The position numbers and the translations under genes are program-made. A stretch of DNA of 64,000 nt from Thozetella sp. PMI_491 (taxonomy: Eukaryota > Ascomycota > Sordariomycetes > Chaetosphaeriales > Chaetosphaeriaceae): NCBI GenBank assembly GCA_021432635.1, contig MU270140.1:18148-82147 (forward strand), read 5' to 3'. Position 1 is the stretch's first letter. Every line of letters starts with the position of its first letter. The notes below the pieces were generated by a model, which did not search any database, was not told the origin of the DNA, and was given only the letters and a program-made list of their open reading frames with translations. Shown here piece after piece: positions 33,236 through 43,869 of the stretch.

Positions 33236-33664
33236 GGGGTAATCGAGATATACGGTCGGCGTCGTTCGAATGGGGTCTTGTTTGCACAGGTGTCTGGTCG
33301 GGGTCTGTAGAAAGGTTCTTTATTCCATCTGGACCTAGACAAGTCGCTCCGTGGTGTACCGGCGGTCGTCAAAACTTTTAGATTCATCCCTTCATTAGAA
33401 CTAGAATTCCCGCGATATAGAGATAGAGTGTATTTGATATATCGAGATGAATATACTGAAAGGAGGGGGATAAGCGCATTGCATCTGCATCAGATACAGC
33501 CTTCACTCCAGCCATTACTCTTCATTAATTCGTTGTCCGCGCCGAGATCAAGCGTGTGCAGAGTACCGCTTGAAGCCAGAGCATCACTGACTCGAGAACC
33601 AACGGTACTTTGGTAACCTTTTCCATTTTTCCGTTTGCCTCGGTGCGAGCCTCTAAATTGGTGC
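33236..33664. other. short intergenic region between convergent genes
   Basis: AT-rich 3' flanks of two convergent genes. No feature was seen. Confidence 0.5.
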
Positions 33665-34498
33665 TCAGACCAGCGGCTCAAACTGCTCTGGCAGTGGCCT
33701 GCCTTCGATCCAGGCTAAGACTCCATCGGCAAACAAGACGGGCAGTTGTAGGTCCCAGGCATGCACAGCCGCCTTGACCACGACTGCCCTGCTATCGGGG
33801 TGTCCGGAATCCTTCCAGGCTAAGCCCATCTTCCTCGTAGGCTCTACGGGGTCTTGTCGGCCGCCCGCGATAGCGAGCACGCGCACCTCTTTGATACCCC
33901 TGACCTGTTCCAAGTTGACCTCCAGTATGCTGGAGAACACGCTGTGAACGACCTCCCACCGCCGGTTCCGCCGCGTCTCGGCGCGCAGGTCCTCGTGCCG
34001 CAGGAGCCCCAGGTTTCCTGTCAGCAGCCAGTATACGGCGTCAGGCAGGGCGTCTATCGCGGTCATGAGGTACCAGGGGATGCTGGGATGGGCGGCCATG
34101 AACCTCTGTGACCCCTCAAAAGGCGCGGACCCGGTAGCCCAGGCCGAGAGAACAAGCTCGGGGAAGCGGCGGGCGAGATTGAGAGTGATGAAGCCGCCCA
34201 TAGACAGTCCCACCACGTGCGCGCGCCCGCCATGCGCCCTGCGCCGTATCAGGGCAGCAACAAGGTCCGCCGCATCGGGGATACGTGCCGGAAGCAGGTG
34301 GGACGAATTGGAATGACCCGGGGCGTCAACGACCAGGAGATGGTAATTCGTCAAGTGCGGCGTGACGTTGTCCCATTCCCGGTGTGAGGCCAGGAGGCCG
34401 TGGATGAGGACGATGGTGGTCTCTGCCGCAGGATGGAGGGATAGATGGAAGAGCTCTTCCTGCTCTCCCGCAGGCGTCAACAGGGCCTCGTTCTCCAT
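33665..34498 (-). CDS. alpha/beta-hydrolase fold protein
   Basis: Single exon, 277 residues. The core matches AB hydrolase 1/6: oxyanion-hole motif LIHGLLASHREWD (about 31-43), VVDAPGHS (57-63), nucleophile elbow VGLSMGG with Ser99, acid Asp216 in GGRQDPVEP, and His246 in AAVHAWDL. The absence of a signal peptide suggests a cytosolic esterase, lipase-like or C-C hydrolase. It lies convergent to the NTF2-like gene, with no pathway context. The broad family prevents naming a substrate. Confidence 0.85.
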   Translation of the reverse strand: MENEALLTPAGEQEELFHLSLHPAAETTIVLIHGLLASHREWDNVTPHLTNYHLLVVDAPGHSNSSHLLPARIPDAADLVAALIRRRAHGGRAHVVGLSMGGFITLNLARRFPELVLSAWATGSAPFEGSQRFMAAHPSIPWYLMTAIDALPDAVYWLLTGNLGLLRHEDLRAETRRNRRWEVVHSVFSSILEVNLEQVRGIKEVRVLAIAGGRQDPVEPTRKMGLAWKDSGHPDSRAVVVKAAVHAWDLQLPVLFADGVLAWIEGRPLPEQFEPLV

Positions 34499-35302
34499 GT
34501 CAGACGCTGTGCTCCTGCACTGCTATGCACGCGCCGATTATAAAAGCGAGCTGAAACGGGGCCGAGTTTTCGGAAGGATTTTATACGTCAAAGTAAGGTA
34601 CTTGTCAGCCGTGGAGGCCGGAATCCCGGGATGAAACCAACCCCCAAAGCCCCCCACACCGGCGTATCTCAGAGCACGCCAGCCAAAACGAGTCGCTTAT
34701 CGTTGGCCCAAGCCCTACTTCGTAACATCCTGACAGGCGGTAGCTCTGTATATCGGATACTTTTCCTGCACTGTTTCTGCTAGTTGCTGGCCCGATTGGG
34801 ACAGCTCACCGATCTAGGCACTATTGACATCGATCACTCTGTCTTGGCACCCTGCCTTGCCTAGGTACATTGCCTAGATTGGAATTCTACCTAAGACCTA
34901 TTCTCGTACCTGCGCCCCCCGCCAAGAAAACTCTCTTGCGCAATGTACCTTATCCGGTGAATCATGGGTAGGCACGAAACGGATTCACGCACGGCCCACT
35001 ACGCACCTAATCCTCCAGATAGGACCCTTGAGCCAACCTCTGGGGGGCCCGAGTGCACGTGTAGTAATAATGCTGTTTACAGTATGGAACTCGCATTCAG
35101 TATATTGCATGTATTTTCCAACCTAGCATTAGCTTCACGCAAGCGAAAGTGTGCGTCCTCTCCTCACAATCCATCCATGTGCTACCCTATAGACTATGGC
35201 TATTCTCGAAAAGCGGGCAGGCAAGCCGCGCTAAAGCAGTCGTGAATATTGCAAGGCCGGGCCGCCGTCGTAAGCGCGGCCGAGGGGAGGGGGCTTTTGG
35301 CT
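34499..35302. other. intergenic, promoter of the hydrolase and 3' flank of the transporter
   Basis: No exon or RNA gene was recognised. Confidence 0.45.
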
Positions 35303-37108
35303 TTACTTCTGCTCCTCCTCGACATGGGTCGTCGCTGGAACTTCCTTGTTCATGGCCATCGCTCCCTCGGGATCATCCAAAGCATGGGGTACCAGCTGGT
35401 CGCCGAAAAGCACATCCATCTGCTCCAACGTTCGGCCCTTGGTCTCAGGGTAAAAGAACCAATAGGACAGCAGGGCGATGATGTTGAAGACGAAGAAGAT
35501 GTAGAAGTAGGCAAACCCAATCCTCGTCAAGGCGATCGGCGAGAACTGCGCGAACTATCCAGGTTCCTCAGTCAATAATTGCCTTTCATGTGTTTGCTTA
35601 GGAGTATGTCTCGGAAGCAGTGCTCGTGAGACATATACGGAAAGGAAGAAATCAGCTGCGAAACAAGACTTACGACGAGGTTAATGAGCCAGTTGGTAAA
35701 GGTCGTAATTGCGTTGCCCAGCGCGCGCACCTCGACCGGGAAGATCTCGGCCGGGTACACCCACGAGATGATGCCGAGGGGCGTGTAGAAGAGACTGAAG
35801 ATGAAGTTCATGGCCACCATGGAACGCAGCTGGTTGGCGTTGTCCGGGTTGAGGTACTGGGCCTGGACCGCGTTGACCAAGAGGGCACCGCCTAGACCGG
35901 CGGCCGACACGATCAGGGGCTTGACACGCCCAACCTTGTCGAGCATCCACAGACCAATTGTGCAGTACACGATGGAGAGCGCGCCGCTGATTCCAATAAT
36001 CATGAGCGAGGTCTGTGTGTCGATCCCTAGGATCTCATAAATGGTCGGTCCGTAGCTTTGCAACCTTGGTCAGCACCACATCCCGACAGCTCTAACACGC
36101 GCAATAACAGGTTTACCCACTAGTTGATGACGTTAATGCCCGAAAGAGGACCAAAGGCCTGGACTCCGCAGCCGAGAATAAGCCGCTTCCGCCACGAGGG
36201 CTTGGTTAGGATGGACATGGTCGTAACCTTGCCGATCTCTCGGTCGGCGGCGATGACGTCGCGGATCTCCATGAACTCGAGATCAATCCGAGAGGCGTTC
36301 TCTCCATTCCGGAGCTTCTCTAGCACGGCCCGCGCTTCATCATGCTTGTCCTTCTCCATGAGCCAACGTGGCGACTCCTGAAGAAACCATACACCAGCGA
36401 CGAGGATAATAGCAGGGACGCATTGGAAGCCGAGGGGGAATCGCCCTGAGAGTGGAGCAGGCTGGTTAGAGACTGAAGAGGCGGTAGTAGCGGGCTAGGA
36501 GAGACTCACAGGAGAAAGCAGTTGTGGAAAACGAACACCCGTAACCGAGCCATTGGGCGACCAGAAATCCCCAGCTGAGGAACCACTGGAGCAGGCCGGA
36601 GAGGGCACCTCGCCACTTGGGCATAGACAGCTCCGAGGCGTACATCGGGATGGTACTCGTCAGCATGCCGACGGCGATGCCACCGATGAACCGTCCAGCG
36701 ATGAGCATGCCCATGCTGTTGGCGCCGGACTGCAGAGATGAGCCGAGGAGGGAGACTAGTGCACCGAGGAAGATAGTCCGCTTGCGGCCGATCATATCGG
36801 CAAAGATCTGTGACGCGAAACGGCCTAGTTAGTTGGTACTCTAGACAGTACGTTGACTTCTCGCAAACTATGGTTCAACTGACCATGTTAATCATGGTTC
36901 CAAGGACCGCTCCGCCCTGGAAAGAGCTGACGATGCCGCCCTTAATGTCATCGCTGGGGTTGTCGAAGTATTCCTTAAAATGAGGAAGTGCAATGGTGGA
37001 CGAGATGATGCCGGAGTCGTAGCCAAAAAGGAAACCTCCCACGGCCAGAAAGGCCGCTGAGGCGATAGTGAGGGTATTGCCTCTGGCCATAGCTGTTATA
37101 CGCGCCAC
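35303..37108 (-). CDS. MFS sugar transporter, divergent partner of GH78
   Basis: Five exons: 37108-36884, 36807-36510, 36445-36121, 36055-35674 and 35554-35303, giving 493 residues. The introns are 76, 64, 65 and 119 nt. It is a sugar porter (PF00083) with about 12 helices. The signs are GGFLFGYDSGIIS in helix 1, DMIGRKRTIFLGA after helix 2, RFIGGIAVGMLTSTIPMYASEL, QESPRWLMEK after helix 6, GINVINYYGPTIYEILG in helix 7 and PETKGRTLEQMDVLFGD after helix 12. It is a plasma-membrane proton symporter or facilitator for hexose, pentose or deoxyhexose. The shared 733-bp promoter with an alpha-L-rhamnosidase suggests uptake of rhamnose or rhamno-oligosaccharides; this is inference. Confidence 0.88.
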
Positions 37109-37185
37109 AAGATCAAGTCGCGAGGGGTAGGGAACTGGGCGTGTTCGTGAAGCAGTTGGGGAGCACTAGCGGTGGGGACCAATGC

Positions 37186-37193
37186 TTTATATA
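37186..37193 (-). promoter_or_regulatory. TATA box of the MFS transporter
   Basis: TATATAAA on the minus strand, about 80 bp upstream of the ATG at 37108. Confidence 0.6.
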
Positions 37194-37543
37194 CCTTTGT
37201 CCTCTGGCCCAAAAAAGGGGGACGTCTTCCGGTGTGGCGGCGCGAGGGACAAGGGCACACAGATGGCACCTCGGCTCGATGCATGCGAGGACCGAAGGAG
37301 GCAAGCTGCACACTGGACCGAAAGTCTCGGTAACCTCCAGCCCGAATGATGGCTAGGTAGACTTGCGAGTCTCAAGAGGTGGCATGGTTTCCATGCCCCA
37401 GGTCTTCGGGCTTCCCACTCGCGCACTTTTCTGGTCTCCCCGAACTGGTCCACTTTCACCCCATCTACCTACCCCATCCCCCCCTTCATCTCCATGCAGG
37501 GCACTAGTTGCTAAAATGATGCCAGGCGATAATCACACCCCTC

Positions 37544-37590
37544 CCCCACCCAAACCCCAACGGGTGGAGGCCATGATGCGGCAAGTGGGG
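37544..37590. promoter_or_regulatory. candidate CreA (carbon catabolite repression) sites
   Basis: Three matches to the known SYGGRG consensus lie within 47 bp: CCCCAC at 37544-37549 (minus orientation), GTGGAG at 37564-37569 and GTGGGG at 37585-37590, about 250-300 bp upstream of the GH78 start. The motif is short, so individual matches can be chance. Confidence 0.3.
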
Positions 37591-37841
37591 TTTGGGGCAG
37601 TCTGGCGCCATGGCGAAGCTCGCTTCTGCTCCCTGCAGCACGACTGCCACGCTCGTGTGGATTGCTCCATCTAGCGGACTATGTTGACCCGAGGAGGAGG
37701 AACGAGCGCAAGAGGTCGGGAAGCAGACTCGCCGTCTTTGACTCGCGCATCTAGAGTTCGTGGTTGATAAGCGAAGCTGCAAGTTTGCCAGGAGCACCCT
37801 CGGCGCCAGTAACAACAGCAGAAGCAGCAACAGCAGCTACG

Positions 37842-40762
37842 ATGGAGGTATTGCGCTGTGGAATCCACGGGTTTGGCGAGGCAATTGGTATCGATGTTGA
37901 TGAGTTCCGAGTATTTTGGAAGCTCAGATTTGCCGGTGAGCATGCGAGGCAAGCAGCGTATCGCCTTATCGTGTCCACGCGCAAGGACGTCGATGCCCAA
38001 GAAGGCTCACAGGACGTTTGCTTCGATTCGGGCCGCCATGAGAGCAACGAGCAGCGCAACGTCCTTTGCAAGCCCAAGGGCGGCTTCCGCTCGACAACGC
38101 TCTACTACTGGACAGTGCGCGTCTGGGATCAGGATGGAAACGAGGCTACGAGTGCGGTCAACGAGTTTTACACTTCATATCCGCGTTCGTCCAGACTTTT
38201 GCCGCCTTACAGCATGAACCAAACCTATGTACAAACCCTGCTGCTGACCCCAGAAGCGCTCGATGTGTCTTTATTTGTCTGGTTGCTGACCGCGCGTGAT
38301 ATATCGAAGATGCCGCACACCAGCCTCATATTCCGGACGTGGTTCGAGGACGAAGCGAATCGCTGGAAAGCGGTGTGGATCGGCGACGGCGGTGACAAAC
38401 CCATATACCTAAGGAAATCGCTTTCCTTCGAGCGCAAACCATCGCGCGTCATCGTTCTTGCCTCCGGGCTCGGCCACTTCAATCTGAGCGTCAACGGACA
38501 GCCGGCATCCCCCCATGTGCTGGATCCCGGCTGGACCAACTACCACAAGACGGTGCAGTTCGTGGGGTACGACGTGACGGACAAGGTCTTGAACGGGGAG
38601 AACGTTGTTGGTGCCCATGTCGGCAACGGCTTCTACGCCGGGGACCAGGGAGACCGATTCTTCTGGCCCATGTACGAAGACAATACGTACGTGCGCTACG
38701 GGAACGAGCTCTGCTTTTTCGCCGAGATCCATGTGCACTACGAAGACACACACGAGGTCATCATCTCGGACCCTACTTGGAAGGTCCGCAAGAGTGCCAC
38801 GACGCTGGCAAACATCTATGCATCCGAGAACCACGACCGAGGACTGTACCCGGTTGGCTGGGATGCGCCGGGCTTCGATGCGGCCGATTGGCAGCCCGCA
38901 AAGCCACTTACTGGACCAAGGGGCAAACTGAGGTACCAGAGCCAGCCTCCAGTCGTGCTGCATGATACGCTGGTACCGGTCAGCCAGAAGACGGTCAAAC
39001 CGGGCGTGATCATGTATGATCTCGGCCAAAATTCATCCATTATGGTACGAGTTGCGGCCACCGGCCTCGCCGGTACCGAATATCGCGTCAAGTACTCCGA
39101 GACTATCGGCGAGGATGGGTTAGTCCTGATGCCGGACCCTCTGTTCAAGGAGTTCGAGACGGGCGTCTATTCGAAAATCCGGTTGGCTGGGCACGGTGAG
39201 CAGGAGGTCTGGACGCCAGATTTTAGCTTTACCAGCGCCCGATATATCCAGATCGAAGGTGCTTCCCTCGATGGAGAATGGGGCTTGCCCATTATCCACT
39301 CGCTCACCGCCCGCCACGCTTCGTCTGCCGCACAGCGCCTTGGGTTCGTCAAGACGGACAAGGAGGACGTCAACGCCTTGATCAATGCTTGCTATTGGAC
39401 CTTCAGTTCCAACATCTTCAGCTACCATACCGACTGTCCGCAGATCGAGAAATTCGGCTGGTTAGAGGTGTCGTCTCTGCTCTTCCCTGCTACCCAGTAT
39501 GTCCGCGACATGGAGGCCGTCTACTCCAAGATCCTAGATGATATTATCGACACCCAGGAATCGTCCGGTCTGGTACCTACCATGGCCCCCTTGGTTCGAT
39601 ACATGTACGTGACCGATGAGGCGACCATCTATCTCCTATTCTATGCACTCGCACTGTCCATTGCTAACCTGTTTCCGATAGGTGCGGGCCGATGCACGAC
39701 ACCATCACCTGGGGAGGTGCGGTATGTCTCCTACCGGAAATGATTAAGCGCTACTACGGAAGCACCGCGGTATTTGCCAAGATATACCGACCGTGCGTAC
39801 AGTACATGGAATACATGGAAGGGAAAGAGCGAGTTGGCGGACTTATAGAGCACGGACTAGGGGACTGGGGCCGAGATATCGCCTTCGGCAATCACCAGGC
39901 TAACATCGAAACAGCCATCTACTACAAGTGCCTGCGCAATGTGGCTCTGATGGCGCGAGAGTTAGGGTACACCAGCGATGAGTCGAGGTTCACAGGCTGG
40001 GCCGAGCGTATTTATGCAGTCTACAACGAGCAGCTGCTCGTCGTCGACAAGCAAACCTACCCCTACGCCTTCTACACCTCGCGCGACAACCCCGGGAGTC
40101 AGGATCGCACGATGGTGGCACAGGCCGTCGCTCTCCAGTTTGATCTCGTGCCGCCGCAACACCGCTCGGATATCATCGCGGCGTTCGTGGCCGCCGCGGA
40201 GGACTCGGGCCATGTGATGCTGGCCGGCGAGATCGGGCTCAAGTATCTATGGAACACGCTGGGCGAGCCGGACGTGGACCGGCCTGACATCGTGCTCGAC
40301 ATGGCGCGGCAGGAAGAGCACCCATCATACATGCGCTTCCTGCGCCGCGGGGAGACCAGTCTCTTGGAATTCTGGCAGGACAACTGCCGCTCCAAGTGCC
40401 ACGACATGCTGGGCACCATCTACGAGTGGTTCTACGACTACGCGCTCGGCGTACGGCCAACCGCCGATGCGTACCGTACCTGGAGCCTCCGGCCGTGCTT
40501 CCGGGCCGAGTTCGACTTCGTGGAGGGCGAAGTCGAGTCGCCGTACGGCTTGATCTCTGTCCGGTTCGATCGCCGAGATAGGCAGGATGGCAAGGCCGTA
40601 GTGGAGGTAACGGTGCCGACGGGGACTATTGCCACACTGATCCTCCCCGGCGCGAATAGTACGGCTGAGTTTTCTCGACTGCCTGCCGACGACGCGCGGA
40701 GGCACGAAGGGAGGACGCTCGAGCTACTACAGGGACAGTATAGACTAGAGATTACACCTTAG
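37842..40762 (+). CDS. GH78 alpha-L-rhamnosidase, intracellular
   Basis: Three exons: 37842-38228, 38310-39604 and 39682-40762, giving 920 residues. The second intron (77 nt) restores RYM-CGPMHDTITWGG. The first (81 nt, GTACAA...TCGAAG) is in frame and stop-free; removing it joins NQTY to MPHTSLIFRTWF, the family pattern. Domain order is an N-terminal beta-sandwich (YRLIVSTRKD...YYWTVRVWD), the rhamnosidase N domain (KAVWIGDGGDKPIYLRK...GLGHFNLSVNGQ), an (alpha/alpha)6 barrel with DCPQIEKFGWLE and GLGDWGRDIAFGNHQ, and a C-terminal sandwich (residues about 820-920). It hydrolyses terminal alpha-L-rhamnosyl bonds. There is no signal peptide, so it likely acts on imported oligosaccharides. It is divergent from a sugar transporter and next to a Zn2Cys6 gene. 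Confidence 0.9.
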
Positions 40763-42092
40763 GCAGGCCGCACAAGCGGGCACATGGCTCACACCTCTTT
40801 AGATTATGAGTAATAGAGAATGACAACAGAAAGCCAGATAAAGCGGGCTCCTGGCCAAGTCCTGTGGAGGTCTCTTCCCCAATTTTGGGTACGCTTTCCG
40901 CGTATAAGGACTAAGTGCAGCCTAGACCGCCTTACCCCAAATCCTCCAAACCTAGCTAGTTAGGTACTGTAGGTATCTTAGCCACACCATCCTGCCCTTG
41001 CTGGCCCAGGTTGGTCCCCGTCATTCGGGTCAACACTTCTCTAGCATCGGACAAGGAGCGGAGAGTGGGCTGACCGACTCGACGCATGGTGTCACAAGAA
41101 CAGGTAGACTTTTTCTCATGAGCCAGCCACCGTAACATCAATAACCGAGCTGGATCTAGATCGGAGATCTGTGGGGGGGGCCATCAAAGCTTTGCGTCGT
41201 GTTTGTGCGGAGGAACCGTCTAGCGCCGGCTTTGAGATTGCATGATTGGTTTCTCCTGGCGGAGGCAATCATAGATGATTGGGTTTTCGGCCGCCGGCTT
41301 TCGGCAGTTTTCATTGGTGGTGCGGTTCGGCTTTGAGTTGTTATCATTGGCTTTCTGCTCCGGCTTTGAGAGCCCGCTATTGGCTGTTGGAGGCCGGGTT
41401 TGAATTTCGCTATTACCACCCCCCTCCGGCCTCCCCGCATTTCTCCATGCCCTCCGCACTTTCTCCACTGGGAGGGCGCGTGGGAAAAGTCGGTTGCATG
41501 TTTTGGGGTGGGACTTGCATTAACTAACGGCAACGCGAATCCAAACGAGTCGAGGCCAGGGGAGAGGTAGGTTCGTTCAAAGGTACTACAGGGATGCCCA
41601 AGGCACGGCGCCTGGGAAGCAAAGAAACGATGTTTTCTCTAGTGTCTTCCGTACTACCCCCCCCACTTCCCTGCCGACACTACTCAACCCTCGCTAGTTC
41701 TGGGTGGAGACGGCGCACCGGTTCCGTGGGAGCAACGACGGGAAGGACCAACCGATGTTGCTTGTGATATTCCATAAATGGGGGTATCGTCGAGATATGC
41801 ATATAAACTAGTGATTCAAGCATCTAGAATACGGCTATGGCTGCTCATCTTCCTACCGCGAGTGAGGCAACGGAAGATATGGAACAGGAGCCTTTGACAG
41901 CGAGGCGAATATAAGGAACTACAGGGCTGTAGTGTAGCAAGCCTCCGGGACTCGCTTGCTTCGGAATTTATTACCACTGGCCGCTATGAGCTTAAGAAGT
42001 GAAAACTATCTACAGGACACACTATTGCCCCAGGATCAAGAAAGGATGGCCGGAGAGCTTCGAAATAATGCTGACATGTCCTACGAAGGCAC
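40763..42092. other. intergenic with a CCAAT-bearing tandem repeat
   Basis: Lies between the 3' ends of GH78 and the Zn2Cys6 gene. It holds the repeat at 41222-41420 and a TATAAA at 41802 followed by a 25-codon open frame at 41837. A second short open frame starts at about 41987 (MSLRSENYLQDTLLPQDQER). Either may be the remains of a gene once driven by this promoter-like DNA. Confidence 0.4.
41222..41420. repeat. degenerate 33-34-bp tandem repeat, one CCAAT box per unit
   Basis: ATTGG (CCAAT on the other strand) occurs at 41245, 41278, 41313, 41346 and 41379, spaced 33, 35, 33 and 33 bp. CGGCTTT (or CGGGTTT) occurs at 41227, 41295, 41328, 41361 and 41395, spaced 68 (two units), 33, 33 and 34 bp. 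The unit reads roughly CCGGCTTTGAG, a variable 10-12 bp, then CATTGGCTTT. About six units are visible. Confidence 0.75.
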
Positions 42093-43869
42093 TCAGCCAT
42101 AACCCGCATCTGTGTTTTGGATATCCATCACCATGGTTCGCGTGATTCGGCTTCTCTCTAGGCGCTCGTTTCCGGTCGTTTGGTCCAAACCGAACTCGGG
42201 CTCGCGATCGAGCATGTCGTCTACCTTGTTCTCCACCGCGAGCGCGTGCGCAATGAGAAACTTGACCATCCACTTGTCAAAGCGGTGGGTGTTGCGGCTC
42301 AGGGACCGCATGCAATTGTTCTGGAACACAACGAGCCGATTAATCTATGGCAGCCATGGGGTCAGCTAGTGTATTGGTGGCATCGAATTGGGGAACACCA
42401 TCGTACCATCAGCTCCACACTTGACCAGTAACCGCGCAGTTGTACCAAGGACTCCAAGTTGGACTCCAGACGGTGCTTGGAGTCTGGGAGCTCATGGGCC
42501 TCTCCGAACAGATAAGTGTGAAGCAAAACGGAGGATGACACAATTGTAACATGGCCCACGATGTTGTACAATGCCTCCGCCCCCGGTTGACCCCGAGACG
42601 CTTTCAGCACGTCACAAATAATAGTAGCATGAGCCTTGCAGCGTGCGGCGTATATCTTGCCGTTTCTTGTGGACGGTCGACGCTGGTCCAGGTAGAGATA
42701 AAACAGCAGCGTGTAGTAGTGATGATATCCAAGATGGAAGGCAATAAAGACGCTACCCAAGCCTTGGTCCACGTAGATGGCTAGATTCTCCAGCGAAAAG
42801 TGCATCTGCGGCTCAAGGTTCTGCTCAAAGGCGAATAACTGGGCATCGAGGCCGCGGACAGCCTCGTCGATCAGATCCTCGTCCCACTCGATCGTCTCGG
42901 CGAGGTGTTTGTGAAGGTCCTGTATTTGACTGTATATCTCAACCAACCTCACCATGTGGCCCCAGAGTCCAGGTTTCCACTCTTCATCAGGAATATCGGG
43001 GTCTCCAGTTCTCATCTCGTAGAAGCACTTCTCGTCCATGGGTACTCGTGGTCGCTTAGGTTGCGAGCGGAACTGGCGCGATAAGTCCGAGCCGCCGCTA
43101 GCCCAGGTGTCGGTGATGAAACACGTCCAAAAGATTCGTCGTTTTGTCTCCCTGGTGACACCATCTTCTTCCGGGTTGCTGACCCCGAGGTTGAGGATCT
43201 GCGCCATACGGTTGGCATACGCTGCCATGGTTCTCTCTGTCAGCACCCTGGAGAGGGAGGTTACGAGGGGCTCCAGGAAAGGTGTACCGAAATATAATGA
43301 CTCAGCATCAGCACCACCGTCGCCAAAGCAGATATTTCCCACAAGAATTGACGATTGGAGATTGTCGATGCAGATATGCTCGAGATCATCCTTCAAAGCG
43401 GCCTTTGCTTGGGACGCGTACAACTGACCACGGGTTCGTACGTCGGTATGCGTGGCAAACCTAAATCTCTGTTACCCTTTGCGTATCCAGACAACCACAT
43501 ACTGGGATAGCTAGCGCAATCGTATAATTACCGTGCGGATAAGCCCATCATCCCCAGCGTTACCGTTCGCGAGGCCGTCCCCGCGGCGACGCTCGCCTTA
43601 AAAGTATGCTCATGGAAGAGGCTGTGAGGCTGGTCGTTGATGAAGCGAAAGTATAGGTCTACAAGATACATCATCTCTTCCTCTGCCCGCGTCTGCACAA
43701 CGGTGGGGAGAGGCTGCAGAGCCACGGGGGCCTGGGACTCGGGCTGGGCATCTGCAGCGGCCGAGCACGCCAGGTTTCTCTGTACGCACTGCGAGCATGT
43801 CTCCCCGCGAGCCCCATCGCATCGGCGCTTACCTGTTCTGCACTGCAAGCACGCTTTCACGGGCCGCAT
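42093..43869 (-). CDS. Zn2Cys6 transcription factor with fungal MHR domain
   Basis: Three exons: 43869-43532, 43460-42407 and 42344-42093, giving 547 residues. The introns are 71 and 62 nt. The start at 43869 puts the binuclear zinc cluster at the extreme N-terminus: cysteines 7, 10, 17, 25, 28 and 35 (C-x2-C-x6-C-x7-C-x2-C-x6-C) with the basic loop RTGKRRCDG. The middle homology region (PF04082) spans about 90-400, with YFRFINDQPHSLFHEHTF, an intron-spanning GLSARRF and TKRRIFWTCFITDTWASGG. It probably binds CGG-type half sites as a dimer. Because it sits beside the GH78/MFS pair it is a candidate local regulator, but this is positional inference. The open frame extends upstream to 44082 without family similarity. 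Confidence 0.85.

Larger units (their letters stand above)
37109..37841. promoter_or_regulatory. bidirectional promoter, MFS transporter / GH78 rhamnosidase
   Basis: The ATGs of the two genes are 733 bp apart in head-to-head orientation. The region holds a minus-strand TATA box, a CCAAT at 37179-37183, an inverted repeat CCTCG-N12-CGAGG at 37269-37290, and a set of CreA-like sites nearer GH78. Co-regulation is inferred from the arrangement. Confidence 0.55.

Noticed and set aside
41837-41911. 25-codon frame after a TATA box downstream of the CCAAT array
   Set aside because: Too short, the ATG lies only 30 bp after TATA, and no splice donor precedes the stop; mentioned only as context for the array.
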